Positions 34,131 to 43,144 of a DNA stretch of 64,000 nt are shown here, piece after piece. The stretch lies in assembly GCA_963668605.1 (NCBI GenBank), contig OY764903.1, positions 6,138,001 through 6,202,000 on the forward strand. Reading direction: 5' to 3'. Source of the stretch: G963668605 sp963668605. Lineage in GTDB: Bacteria > Acidobacteriota > Terriglobia > Bryobacterales > Bryobacteraceae. Numbering within the stretch: the stretch's first letter is position 1; each line of letters opens with the position of its first letter. A program made the translations under genes and the position numbers. The notes beneath the pieces are model-generated. The model was not told the origin of the DNA and did no database searches. It was given only the letters and a program-made list of their open reading frames with translations.

Positions 34131-34925
34131 ATGGGCGCCCGGCTTGTTTCCGCTTTTCTCCTGCTGACTTTGGGTGGCACTTCCGCGGCCGGTGCATTTC
34201 CACGGGCGCATCGCATACGGCACAGCAGCAATCGCCAACGCCGCATCTACACGAACGACATCTTCACGATCGAGCCGGGCACGGTCGAGATTGAGTTCGG
34301 TATGAACGCGGGCTCGGACCTGCTCAGCGTGCCCACCACGCTGAAATACGAGCCGGACCTCGCCAGCCCGCTGCTCCGCCAACTCGAATTCAGCATCTCG
34401 TCGGACACGCTGACGGTTGTGGATCCGCGCGGCCAGTCGGTCACTCAATTTGCGGACCAGCATACCGTCGCGGTCTTGCGCCCCTTCTTCCAGCGCGACG
34501 GCGTGGCGTTCGCGGTGCAGCCTCAGTCGACTTTTTTCACGCGCGGCCAGGAGTCGCCCCGTCTGGGAACCGCCTTTCTCGCCGGCTGGAGCCGCGGCGC
34601 ACATTCGCTTACCGGCAACGTGTCCTGGAGCGCGGCGACGCACTCTTCGCCGGTGGACCCGGCCCATGAGTTCGACTACGATCTCTCCTACGTCTATTCC
34701 GTGCGAAGAAGCCGCCTTTCGCTGCTGTCCGATGTCCAATGGACGACGCAAAGCGCGCTGCCGGCGGCCGGCTTCGTCACCGCCGGCGTCGTCATCCGTG
34801 TACGGCGCAATCTCCTGCTCGACGCGGCTCTGCGCCAGCAGGATATCGGTACGGGCCAGTCCCACACGCATATGCTTGCCGGAGTGACCTGGAACCTGGG
34901 ACGTGTCGGCCACTCCGGGCGCTAG
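34131..34925 (+). CDS. Exported protein, probable outer-membrane beta-barrel
   Basis: The 264-residue product has a signal peptide (RLVSAFLLLTLGGTSAAGA). Alternating amphipathic segments follow, such as GTVEIEFGMNAG, LEFSISSDTLTVV, HSLTGNVSWSAAT and YDLSYVYSVRR, which suggest a small beta-barrel, but the C-terminal residue is Arg, not the usual aromatic. I do not recognise a named family. The ATG at 34131 follows GTAGAGAGACC. It is nine bases upstream of thiG and may share its transcript, without evident functional link. Confidence 0.68.
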   Translation: MGARLVSAFLLLTLGGTSAAGAFPRAHRIRHSSNRQRRIYTNDIFTIEPGTVEIEFGMNAGSDLLSVPTTLKYEPDLASPLLRQLEFSISSDTLTVVDPRGQSVTQFADQHTVAVLRPFFQRDGVAFAVQPQSTFFTRGQESPRLGTAFLAGWSRGAHSLTGNVSWSAATHSSPVDPAHEFDYDLSYVYSVRRSRLSLLSDVQWTTQSALPAAGFVTAGVVIRVRRNLLLDAALRQQDIGTGQSHTHMLAGVTWNLGRVGHSGR

Positions 34926-34934
34926 AATCAAGGT

Positions 34935-35711
34935 ATGTCACAGACGTTGAAGATTGCCGGGAAGGAATTTCACTCCCGGTTGTTTGTTGGAACGGGAAAA
35001 TACCGCAGTTTTGAAGAGATGGCGCGCTGTCATGCTGCTTCCGGCGCCGAGGTTGTAACTGTCGCGGTCCGCCGCGTAAATCTGACGGACAAATCCAAAG
35101 AGTCCCTGCTCGATTACATTGACCGCTCGAAGTTTTTCATCCTGCCGAATACGGCCGGCTGCTACAACGCCGACGAGGCGATCCGCACGGCGCGCCTCGG
35201 CCGTGAAGTCGGACTTTCCAACTGGGTGAAACTCGAAGTGATCGGTTGTGAACAGACGCTATTTCCGGATAACGAAGGACTGCTCGAAGCGACGCGCGTC
35301 CTGGTGAAGGAAGGCTTCGTAGTGCTGCCCTACACCAACGACGACCTGATCAATGCACGCCGGCTGATCGATGCCGGAGCCGCCGCCGTGATGCCGCTTG
35401 CCGCCCCGATCGGATCCGGATTGGGCATCCAGAACACCACCAACCTGCGCATCCTGCGCGAGATGATTACCGCCGTTCCGATGATCGTCGACGCGGGCGT
35501 CGGCACGGCCTCCGATGCTGCACTGGCCATGGAACTCGGGGCGGACGGCGTGTTGATGAATACCGCTATCGCGGCAGCCGATGATGCAGTGAAAATGGCT
35601 ACCGCCATGAATTACGGCGTCCAGGCCGGGCGTCTCGCTTACGAAGCCGGACGCATGCCGAAGAAACTCTACGCGACGGCGAGCAGTCCGCTGGAAGGCG
35701 TAGTCCGCTAG
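34935..35711 (+). CDS. thiG: Thiazole synthase ThiG
   Basis: This 258-residue TIM-barrel enzyme forms the thiazole phosphate of thiamine from deoxyxylulose phosphate, dehydroglycine and ThiS thiocarboxylate. The Schiff-base Lys is K99 in NWVKLEVIG, and the phosphate-binding loops PLAAPIGSGLGIQN and VDAGVGTASDAA are present. No thiS, thiF, thiH or thiO lies next to it, and the nine-base gap upstream leaves no room for a TPP riboswitch directly before it. Remaining thiamine genes must be elsewhere. Confidence 0.96.
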   Translation: MSQTLKIAGKEFHSRLFVGTGKYRSFEEMARCHAASGAEVVTVAVRRVNLTDKSKESLLDYIDRSKFFILPNTAGCYNADEAIRTARLGREVGLSNWVKLEVIGCEQTLFPDNEGLLEATRVLVKEGFVVLPYTNDDLINARRLIDAGAAAVMPLAAPIGSGLGIQNTTNLRILREMITAVPMIVDAGVGTASDAALAMELGADGVLMNTAIAAADDAVKMATAMNYGVQAGRLAYEAGRMPKKLYATASSPLEGVVR

Positions 35712-35745
35712 TACCAAGGCAAGTCGACGGCCGGAAGCAACGTTG

Positions 35746-35836
35746 GTCTCCGGTCACTACCGTTCCCGGCACCGTTGAATGGATACCATCGCCACCCGGC
35801 GCAAAATCCAACGGTGCCGCGAAAGCGACCGGAGGC
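35746..35836. repeat. Dispersed palindromic repeat, copy 2
   Basis: Left arm 35746-35780 and right arm 35806-35836 are imperfect inverted copies; the left arm has four extra bases. The arms carry GGTC followed by GGCACCGTTG and match the element at 1173-1286 in order and spacing (a CTCC block, GTCGCT-like core, GGCACCGTT). It lies in the gap between thiG and the convergent rodZ gene, consistent with a preference for intergenic sites. Confidence 0.75.
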
Positions 35837-35871
35837 GTTAGTCCAGTAGCGTTATTAAATTTGGTCGCCTA

Positions 35872-36801
35872 CTAGTCCGTGCTGGGGTTCGGATCCGCCG
35901 GTGCGGCTTGAGGCTGGCCCGAATCGGTGGCCGGTTTCTTGACCGGCACCATGGCCTGAACGCCTTCCGGCGTCAGCATAACGGTTCGCGGCTGGCCGCG
36001 GGGCCCGATCGGTCCCGTGGCTTTGCCGTTGATTTTAACTTCCACTCCCCCGGCGTTCCCGACGATCATCCGCATCGCGCCGGCGCCCTCCATCGAAGTG
36101 GATGCGCCTGCCTTGAGGATGCCGACATAGAGTGTTTTGCCGGCTGATGCGAGGCTGACCCAGGCATCTTCCGTCGCATTGATGCTGACCTGGAAGCGAG
36201 GCCCTGGGGCATTCGTAGGGAGCGCGACGCTGGGTGCGGTTGGAGCCGGCGCAGGTGCTGTTTCGACAGGCGCTGGTGGTATCTCGACCGGCGCGGGTAC
36301 TACCGGTTCGGACCGCTGGACAGGCGCCGCGACCGGCGCGGGAACTTCAACGGAACGGCTCGCCGCCGTGGTCTCCTTGATCTCCGTGCGCATCTTGTAC
36401 CACAGCGAATACAGTCCGGAGCAAGCGATCACCACCACAATCAGGATGGTCAACGGAATGGGAACCTTGCGCAACGAATCCCTGCTTCGGCCGGGAGCCG
36501 AAAGCGGCGGCACCTCGATCGGAAACCTCTCTTCCCTTTCCGCGACGACGTTCGTGCTGGCTGAAGAGGGCGGCCGCAACTCCTCTAGTTCCTTTTCAAA
36601 TTGCGATTCCTCGATGTGCAGGGCTTGGGCGTACTGGCGCACAAAGGCGCGGTAAAAGAAGCCGCCGGGTAAGCTCTGCATGTCGCCTTCTTCAATCGCC
36701 TGCAGGTAGCGCGAACTGATTCGCAATTGATTGGCGACGTGCGACAGAGATAGCCCTTGCGCTTCACGCTCGCTGCGCAGCCGTTCTCCGATAGACCTCA
36801 T
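35872..36801 (-). CDS. RodZ-like helix-turn-helix membrane protein
   Basis: The 309-residue protein has an N-terminal Xre-type HTH (1-70, GLSLSHVANQLRISSRYLQAIEEG). A single membrane helix at about 113-135 follows, then a Pro/Ala-rich periplasmic linker (about 150-215). A C-terminal DUF4115-like beta domain (DAWVSLASAGKTLYVG) completes it. This is the RodZ architecture, in which the HTH binds MreB and helps set rod shape. The linker is unusually rich in PAPV-type repeats. It is divergent from the GT2 gene at 36917. Confidence 0.88.
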   Translation of the reverse strand: MRSIGERLRSEREAQGLSLSHVANQLRISSRYLQAIEEGDMQSLPGGFFYRAFVRQYAQALHIEESQFEKELEELRPPSSASTNVVAEREERFPIEVPPLSAPGRSRDSLRKVPIPLTILIVVVIACSGLYSLWYKMRTEIKETTAASRSVEVPAPVAAPVQRSEPVVPAPVEIPPAPVETAPAPAPTAPSVALPTNAPGPRFQVSINATEDAWVSLASAGKTLYVGILKAGASTSMEGAGAMRMIVGNAGGVEVKINGKATGPIGPRGQPRTVMLTPEGVQAMVPVKKPATDSGQPQAAPADPNPSTD

Positions 36802-36916
36802 AAATTGCTTTGCCGGACAGCCCTTTCCCTCATCATACTACTCCATCCGCGCTATGATTCCATAGCGTTTTCGACGCAGCCACGCACGGTGGGACTGCGA
36901 GATAATAAAAGACCTT

Positions 36917-37975
36917 GTGATTCATAACTCCCCACCGGAGCGGGCGGGCGCCGCCGTCGCGGTTGTCGTGGTCAACTGGAACCGCCGCGATCTTTTGCGC
37001 GCGTGCCTGGCCTCGCTGGTGGCGCAGGAGCAGGACCGCTTTGAGGTCGTCGTTGTCGACAACGGTTCGAGCGACGGCTCCGTCACGATGCTACGCGAGG
37101 AGTTCGCGGCGCAAACACGCTTCCGCTTGCTCATCATTGAAAACACGGAGAATCGCGGCTTCTGTGCGGCCAATAACCAAGGCATCGCGGCGGTGCGGGC
37201 GGAATACATCGCGTTGCTGAACAACGACGCGGAAGCCGCTCCCGGTTGGCTGGCCGCTTTGCTGCGCGCGTTCGAAAAACCCGGCGTCGGCATGGCCGCC
37301 TCCAAAGTTCTGGTTTGGGAGAACCCGCAACAGATCGACAAAGTGGGCCACCTGATTTATCCGGACGGCCAGAACCGAGGCCGCGGAACGGGTGAAATGG
37401 ACCTCGGCCAATACGATCGCATCGAAGAAGCGCTCTGGCCGGATGGATGCGCCGCGATGTACCGCCGCGCGATGCTGGAAGAAATTGGGGGTTTCGACGA
37501 AGATTTTTTTGCATATGCCGACGACGCGGAACTTGGCCTGCGGGCGCGCATCGCGGGGTGGACGTGCCTCTACATGCCCGGCGCGGTAGTGCGCCATCAT
37601 CGCGGCGCAACGCTCGGCGTTTTTTCGCCGCGCCGCATCGAACTTATTGAGCGCAATCGCGTCTTTCTGGCCGCGAAGCTATTCCCCTGGAGGCTGTTGT
37701 TGCTGAACCCTTTTTACTTCGCCGCGCGCATCGCCGCGGGCGCGTGGGCCGCGCTGCACGGGCGCGGCGAGATTGGCCGTTTCCCGGCCGGAGCGAGCCG
37801 CGCCGGAGTGGCACTCGCGATTCTGCGCGCGGATATCGAGGCGCTGCGTATGCTGCCGCGGATTCTAAGAAAGCGGCGCGCTATCGTGCGAAGACTCTCT
37901 GCGGGCGAGATCTGCGCGTTGCTTCGACGCTACCGTATTCCGCTCCGCACGCTGAGCGAACAGGTGACCGGGTGA
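36917..37975 (+). CDS. GT2 family glycosyltransferase (rhamnosyltransferase-like)
   Basis: The 352-residue protein starts with VAVVVVNWNRRDLLRACLASL, then VVVVDNGSSDGS and the metal-binding segment ALLNNDAEA. WPDGCAAMYRR and GGFDEDFFAYADDAELGLRAR follow, which are typical of GT2 enzymes that extend rhamnose- or mannose-containing polysaccharides. A C-terminal hydrophobic hairpin near 255-275 may anchor it. The start is a GTG. It heads a run with two methyltransferases, suggesting synthesis of a decorated surface glycan. Confidence 0.9.
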   Translation: MIHNSPPERAGAAVAVVVVNWNRRDLLRACLASLVAQEQDRFEVVVVDNGSSDGSVTMLREEFAAQTRFRLLIIENTENRGFCAANNQGIAAVRAEYIALLNNDAEAAPGWLAALLRAFEKPGVGMAASKVLVWENPQQIDKVGHLIYPDGQNRGRGTGEMDLGQYDRIEEALWPDGCAAMYRRAMLEEIGGFDEDFFAYADDAELGLRARIAGWTCLYMPGAVVRHHRGATLGVFSPRRIELIERNRVFLAAKLFPWRLLLLNPFYFAARIAAGAWAALHGRGEIGRFPAGASRAGVALAILRADIEALRMLPRILRKRRAIVRRLSAGEICALLRRYRIPLRTLSEQVTG

Positions 37976-37984
37976 GGATGCCAC

Positions 37985-38947
37985 ATGCCATCTGATTCCT
38001 TCGGGGCCTGCCCGGCTTGCGACTGCGTCGATGCCGAAAAACTGTTCCAAGGCACAGATCGTCTCTACCGCACGACGACAAAAACCTTTTTCGTGGTCGA
38101 GTGCTCCGGATGCCGCCTGATCCGCCTCAGCCCGTGGCCCACGCAAAGCGAGTTGCAGTCGTATTATCCCGATACCTACTGGTTCGCGCCGCGCACTGAT
38201 GCGGCGACGCGCGCCGAGGAGGCTTACCGCCGCTTCGTGTTGCGCGATCACGTCAACTTCGCTGTGCGCGCATTCGAAGAGTCCAGTGAAACAGGACCCG
38301 TGCTCGATGTCGGCTGTGGTGGCGGACTGTTTCTGCGCCTGCTGAAGGAGCGCGGATTCGCTGTCGCCGGCCTCGACTTCTCCGTGGACGCCGCTTCTGT
38401 TGCTTGGCATGCACAGGGTGTGCCCGCCGTATGCGCGGACCTCACGCACGCGCCGCTCGCCGATTGCTCCTGCGCTGGGGTCAGCATGTATCACGTCGTG
38501 GAACACCTCTCCAATCCCGCCGCGTTTCTCGATGCGGTGCATCGCATCCTGAAGCCGGACGGACGCTTGATCGTGCAGGTGCCCAACGCTTCCTCGTGGC
38601 AGTTTCTGTTGCTTGGAGAAAACTGGAGCGGAGCGGACATCCCGCGCCACCTGATCGACTTCCGTGCCTCCGATCTCGAGGTCCTGCTGGATACCTGCGG
38701 ATTTGAGGTCGTGCGCTGGAAATATTTTTCGCTGCGCGACAATCCCGCGGGACTGGCTACCAGCTTGGCGCCGGGGCTCGACCCCATGGCACGCCGCATC
38801 CGCCGCGTGGCGGAAACGCCTGCGCTGCGACTCTGCAAGGATCTGCTCTATTTCGCGCTGACCGCCGCCTGCGTGCCCTTCAGCATTTTCGAAGCCGCAT
38901 GTCGCGCCGGCTCGACTGTGATGGTGGAGGCGCGCAAGAAGCGATGA
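37985..38947 (+). CDS. Class I SAM methyltransferase with N-terminal zinc-binding segment
   Basis: The 320-residue protein has CPACD and CSGCRL near the N-terminus, a likely zinc site found in sugar C-methyltransferase-like proteins. The SAM motif VLDVGCGGGLFLRLL, MYHVVEHLSNP and LKPDGRLIVQVPN follow. A C-terminal hydrophobic stretch (LLYFALTAACVPF) could bind membranes. It likely methylates a glycan or lipid-linked intermediate produced with the preceding GT2. The stop overlaps the next gene by ATGA. Confidence 0.88.
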   Translation: MPSDSFGACPACDCVDAEKLFQGTDRLYRTTTKTFFVVECSGCRLIRLSPWPTQSELQSYYPDTYWFAPRTDAATRAEEAYRRFVLRDHVNFAVRAFEESSETGPVLDVGCGGGLFLRLLKERGFAVAGLDFSVDAASVAWHAQGVPAVCADLTHAPLADCSCAGVSMYHVVEHLSNPAAFLDAVHRILKPDGRLIVQVPNASSWQFLLLGENWSGADIPRHLIDFRASDLEVLLDTCGFEVVRWKYFSLRDNPAGLATSLAPGLDPMARRIRRVAETPALRLCKDLLYFALTAACVPFSIFEAACRAGSTVMVEARKKR

Positions 38948-39633
38948 GATACGCCGCTCTGAAACGTATGTTGCCGCGGCCGCTGGTGCGCTATCTGCTT
39001 CACGTGGAAGCTTCCCTCGAAGATGCGGTTGCGGCGTTCGCCGTGCAACTGCCCGATGGCGCGCGCGTACTCGATGCCGGCGCGGGCGAAGGCGCGTATG
39101 CGGCGCACTTCCGGCGCCAGCGCTACTGTGGCGTCGACCTCGCGATCGGCGATGCGGACTGGAACTATACCGGCCTGGATGCCGTGGGCGACCTCGCCCG
39201 CTTGCCGTTTCGTAGCGGCGCCTTCGATGCCTGCATCAACATCGTGACGCTCGAGCATGTACGCGCGCCTGGTGTTGTGCTCGCGGAGTTGGCGCGAGTG
39301 CTCAAGCCCGGCGGGTCTCTGCTGCTCGCCGTTCCGCATGAATGGGAAGTGCACCAGTCGCCGCATGACTATTTCCGCTACACGCGCCACGGCGTCGAAC
39401 ACCTGCTGGGAGAGGCCGGCTTCGCGATCGACGAAGTGCGCCCGATGGGCGGCTACTTCCGCTTGTTGTCGAGGCGTCTGTTAAATGGACTGCAGTTCTT
39501 CCCCGGTGTGTGGAAGCTGGCGGCTGTGCTGTTTCTCGTGCCTCCGGCGTTGATTCTGCCGTGCTTCGATTCGCTGGATCGCGAGCGCAACTTTACACTG
39601 GGATATATATGCACCGCACGTTCGCACTCCTGA
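38944..39633 (+). CDS. Class I SAM-dependent methyltransferase
   Basis: The 229-residue protein carries VLDAGAGEGAYAAHF, CGVDLAIGD, and NIVTLEHVRAPG followed by LKPGGSLLLAVPHEWEVHQSPHD, the Methyltransf_11 pattern. A hydrophobic segment near 185-205 (LAAVLFLVPPALILP) is unusual for a soluble methyltransferase and suggests membrane association. Its start overlaps the previous methyltransferase stop. Its last 25 bases overlap the start of the M28 peptidase gene. The substrate is unknown. Confidence 0.88.
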   Translation: MRYAALKRMLPRPLVRYLLHVEASLEDAVAAFAVQLPDGARVLDAGAGEGAYAAHFRRQRYCGVDLAIGDADWNYTGLDAVGDLARLPFRSGAFDACINIVTLEHVRAPGVVLAELARVLKPGGSLLLAVPHEWEVHQSPHDYFRYTRHGVEHLLGEAGFAIDEVRPMGGYFRLLSRRLLNGLQFFPGVWKLAAVLFLVPPALILPCFDSLDRERNFTLGYICTARSHS

Positions 39634-40484
39634 CGCTTTGCGCCGCGCTCGCGGCTGCCTCCGATTTCAGCGGTCCATCGGCCCTGGAGTTTACTCGCAA
39701 AGTTGTGGCCTTCGGCCCGCGTCCGCCCGCAACGGCGGCGAATCGCAGCTTGCAGCAGTACATCCTGGCGCAGTTGAAGCTGCGCGCGTGCGAAGTGACG
39801 GAAGATCCGTTCACCGCGAGCACGCCGCTGGGTGCGAAGCAGATGAAGAATATCATCGCGCGCTTCCCCGGCAAGTCGGGACGCAAGATCGTAATTAGCG
39901 GCCACTTCGATACCAAGATCATTCCCGGCATTCAGTTCGTGGGCGCCAACGACGGTGGCTCTTCCACCGGACTGCTTCTGGAAATGGCCCGCGTACTTTC
40001 GAAGAAGCCGCGCGTGGATGATGTGTATCTCGTTTGGCTCGACGGTGAAGAGGCATTTGCGCAATGGACCGAGCGCGACTCGCTTTACGGCAGCCGCCAT
40101 CTCGCGAAGCGTTGGGAAGGCGATGGAACGCTAGCCCGCATCAAGGCATTGATCAACGTAGACATGATCGGCGATAAGGACCTCGGCATCCTCACGGAAG
40201 TTCTCTCAACGCCGTGGCTGCGACAGTTGATCTGGCAGACGGCGAAGGACCTCGGCTACGGCAAGCATTTTCTGAGTAGCGAATCTGCGACTGAGGACGA
40301 TCACATACCCTTTTTGCAGAAGGGAGTTCCTGCCGTCGACCTGATCGACTTCCAATATGGCGGGATGCTCACCAACTACTGGCACACCGAAATGGACACG
40401 CTCGACAAGTTGGGCGCAGGCAGCTTTCAAGTGACCGGCGACGTGCTGCTCGAAGTGATTCGCCGCCTGGAGACACGACCATGA
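39609..40484 (+). CDS. Exported M28-family peptidase/glutaminyl cyclase-like enzyme
   Basis: The 291-residue protein has a short signal peptide (FALLTLCAALAAA) and M28 zinc ligands in order: SGHFDT (H99), GANDGGSSTG, DGEEAF, NVDMIGD and DDHIPF. The C-terminal YWHTEMDTLDKL resembles animal-type glutaminyl-peptide cyclotransferases, which share the M28 fold. Aminopeptidase and cyclase activities cannot be separated from sequence alone. It overlaps its neighbours at both ends (25 bases and ATGA). Confidence 0.88.
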   Translation: MHRTFALLTLCAALAAASDFSGPSALEFTRKVVAFGPRPPATAANRSLQQYILAQLKLRACEVTEDPFTASTPLGAKQMKNIIARFPGKSGRKIVISGHFDTKIIPGIQFVGANDGGSSTGLLLEMARVLSKKPRVDDVYLVWLDGEEAFAQWTERDSLYGSRHLAKRWEGDGTLARIKALINVDMIGDKDLGILTEVLSTPWLRQLIWQTAKDLGYGKHFLSSESATEDDHIPFLQKGVPAVDLIDFQYGGMLTNYWHTEMDTLDKLGAGSFQVTGDVLLEVIRRLETRP

Positions 40485-42937
40485 ACCGACGCGATTTCCT
40501 TGGATCGATTCCCGCAGCGACCGCTTACGCCGCCGCGCTCTCCGCCGCACCAGAAGAAGCCAGCCGCGATTTGACGCTCTGGTATCCCGAGCCCGCGGCC
40601 AAGTGGACCGAGGCTCTACCTGTGGGAAATGGACGTCTCGGCGCCATGCTTTTCGGCACGCTCGAAAACGAGCGCGTGCAGTTGAATGAAGACACGCTCT
40701 GGTCCGGCATGCCGCGCGACTGGAACAATCCCGAGGCGAAGAAGTACCTGCCCGAGGTTCGCCGCCTGATCCTCGAACAGAAGGATTACCTTGCGGGCGG
40801 TGAACTCTGCAAGAAGATGCAGGGGCCTTATAACCAGTCGTACCTTCCGCTGGGTGACCTTCGTCTGAAATTCGACGGCGCGGGCGGCGCCACGGAGTAC
40901 CGGCGTGAGCTGAACCTCGACAGCGCGCTCGCCTCGGTCAGCTACCGTGCCAACGGAGTCCGCTATACGCGGGAACTGTTTGCCAGTGCGCCGGATCAGG
41001 TGCTGGTCTTGCGGCTTGCCTGCGATGCGCCGGGCCGTCTGTCTTTCACGCTTATGCTGGATAGCTTGCTGCGCTTTACTGTCGAAGCGGATGGGTCGAA
41101 TGGCCTAGCGCTCTTAGGCAAAGCGCCCAGCCACGTCGATCCCAATTATCTGAAGACTGCCAACCCCGTGATCTACGACGAGGCGGAAGGCCACGGCATG
41201 CGCTTTGAAGCGCGTCTGCGCGTCGTTACCACAGGTGGCAACGTTTCCACGGCGCGGGACTCGTTGCACGTGGAAGGCGCGGATTCCGCCGTGATTCTGC
41301 TCGCCGCGGCCACCGGCTACCACGGTTATGCGCAGGCGCCCGATCTGTCTGCCGCAGCCATCTCGGCGCTGTGCCGCAAGCGGCTCGCGGCGGCCGCTGG
41401 GAAACCTTACGCCGCATTGCGACAAGCGCACATCGCGGACCACCAGCGGCTATTTCGCCGCGTGGCTCTCGATCTTGGACGCACCCCCGCCGCGGAACTG
41501 CCGACCAGCCAGCGGATACTCTCGTTCGGCGAGCAACCCGATCCGCAATTAGCCGCGCTCTACTTTCAGTACGGCCGCTATCTGCTGATTGCCAGCTCTA
41601 GACCCGGCACGCAACCCGCCAATTTGCAGGGCATCTGGAACGACATGGTACGACCGCCGTGGAGTTCGAACTGGACCGTCAACATCAACACGCAGATGAA
41701 TTACTGGCCGGCGGAAGTCTGCAATCTGAGTGAATGCCATGAGCCGCTTTTCGACCTGATTGCCGGTCTCAGCCGCACCGGCGCGAAGACGGTCGAAGTC
41801 AACTATGGCCTGCGCGGCTGGACAGCGCATCATAACGTCGATCTGTGGCGCCACTCCGCGCCTGTCGGAGCCGGCAGCGGCGATCCGCGTTGGGCCAACT
41901 GGGCGCTGGCCGGCGCCTGGCTCTGCCAGCATCTGTGGGAGCACTATGCTTTCACCGGCGATCGCAAGTTTCTCGAAACCCGCGCCTGGCCGCTGATGCG
42001 CGGCGCGGCGGAATTCTGTCTCGGTTGGCTGGTCCCGGACAAACAGGGACGTTTGGTCACGTGCCCATCCGCTTCGCCGGAGAACGCGTTCATCACGGCC
42101 GATGGCAAGACAGCAACGATCAGCGCAGCCTCCAGCATGGATCTCGAATTGATCTGGGATTTGTTCACGCGCTGCATCGCAGCCACGAAGGCGCTCGGGG
42201 TCGACGGCGACTTCCGTCTCAAGCTCGAAGGCGCGCGCGGAAAGCTCCTCCCGCTGCAGATCGGCAAGCACGGTCAGCTCCAGGAATGGTGGGAGGATTT
42301 CGACGAACGCGAACCCGGGCATCGCCACATCTCGCATCTGTTCGGCCTGCACCCCGGCAATCAGATCACGCCGCGAGGCACACCCGAACTCTGCCGGGCC
42401 GCGCGCATCTCGCTCGAACGCCGCTTGCGGGCCGGTGGTGGTGGAACCGGATGGAGCCGTGCCTGGGTCATCAATCATTGGGCGCGATTCGAAGACGGCG
42501 AACTGGCCCACGAGAGCGTGCTGGCACTGCTAAAGAAGTCGACCTCGATCAACCTCTTTGACATGCACCCGCCGTTTCAGATGGACGGCAACTTCGGCGG
42601 CGCCGCTGGCATTGCGGAGATGTTGCTGCAAAGTCATGCGGGCGAAATCAGCCTGTTGCCCGCTTTGCCGAAAGCGTGGACCGACGGTCACGTGCGTGGG
42701 TTGCGCGCGCGCGGCAACGTCGAGGTGGATATCGAATGGCGTGCTGGAAAGGCGGCAGGTGCGAAGCTGCGGCCCGGCGCGAACGGCGAATTTAAACTAC
42801 GCGCGCCGAAAGGACAGGCGCTCGCGGCTGTCGAATCGAGAGGTAAGCGGCTTGTATTCGCGGCTCCGGCCGATGGCTTTCCGCTTCTCAAACTTAGCGC
42901 CGGAAATGAATATTCACTAATGTTTGCAGGGGTTTGA
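40481..42937 (+). CDS. GH95 family alpha-L-fucosidase-like glycoside hydrolase
   Basis: The 818-residue protein has a Tat-type leader (MNRRDFLGSIPA) and then the GH95 N-terminal domain (ALPVGNGRLGAMLFGTLENE). Active-site residues of the Bifidobacterium AfcA enzyme are recognisable: N401 and N403 in NINTQMNYW, E534 in SASPENAF as general acid, and D702 in QMDGNFGG. The family hydrolyses alpha-1,2-L-fucosyl or galactosyl linkages by inversion. It overlaps the peptidase gene by ATGA, an odd pairing with upstream glycan-synthesis genes. Confidence 0.94.
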   Translation: MNRRDFLGSIPAATAYAAALSAAPEEASRDLTLWYPEPAAKWTEALPVGNGRLGAMLFGTLENERVQLNEDTLWSGMPRDWNNPEAKKYLPEVRRLILEQKDYLAGGELCKKMQGPYNQSYLPLGDLRLKFDGAGGATEYRRELNLDSALASVSYRANGVRYTRELFASAPDQVLVLRLACDAPGRLSFTLMLDSLLRFTVEADGSNGLALLGKAPSHVDPNYLKTANPVIYDEAEGHGMRFEARLRVVTTGGNVSTARDSLHVEGADSAVILLAAATGYHGYAQAPDLSAAAISALCRKRLAAAAGKPYAALRQAHIADHQRLFRRVALDLGRTPAAELPTSQRILSFGEQPDPQLAALYFQYGRYLLIASSRPGTQPANLQGIWNDMVRPPWSSNWTVNINTQMNYWPAEVCNLSECHEPLFDLIAGLSRTGAKTVEVNYGLRGWTAHHNVDLWRHSAPVGAGSGDPRWANWALAGAWLCQHLWEHYAFTGDRKFLETRAWPLMRGAAEFCLGWLVPDKQGRLVTCPSASPENAFITADGKTATISAASSMDLELIWDLFTRCIAATKALGVDGDFRLKLEGARGKLLPLQIGKHGQLQEWWEDFDEREPGHRHISHLFGLHPGNQITPRGTPELCRAARISLERRLRAGGGGTGWSRAWVINHWARFEDGELAHESVLALLKKSTSINLFDMHPPFQMDGNFGGAAGIAEMLLQSHAGEISLLPALPKAWTDGHVRGLRARGNVEVDIEWRAGKAAGAKLRPGANGEFKLRAPKGQALAAVESRGKRLVFAAPADGFPLLKLSAGNEYSLMFAGV

Positions 42938-42971
42938 TGATGTGGTGGTACTCTGGGGGCGTGGAGTCAGC

Positions 42972-43139
42972 ATGGCGAAACGACGAGACATTCTGACGTT
43001 CGCCGGGCTCGCGCCGGCGGCGCTGCTCGGCGCCGGCAAGGTGACGATTCCGACTGTCACCTACACCGAAGGACAAGGCAAACTCACGCAGGAACCCTTC
43101 GGCGAACTGCGCATCTATTTTTTCAAGTGGAAGGTTTAA
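42972..43139 (+). pseudogene. Truncated Tat-leader cupin-like remnant
   Basis: The 55-residue frame starts MAKRRDILTFAGLAPAALLG, a Tat-like leader. It then reads QGKLTQEPFGELRIYF, the opening strand of a secreted cupin family, before ending after FKWKV. The rest of the cupin barrel, including its metal-binding His residues, is absent downstream. I read it as the 5' remnant of a deleted gene rather than a functional small protein. It sits between the GH95 and CxxCH genes. Confidence 0.5.
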
Positions 43140-43144
43140 CACCA

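Noticed and set aside
34926..34934. TPP riboswitch before thiG
   Set aside because: Only nine bases separate thiG from the preceding gene, so a THI element does not fit there, and I see no THI-box-like sequence in the neighbouring DNA.
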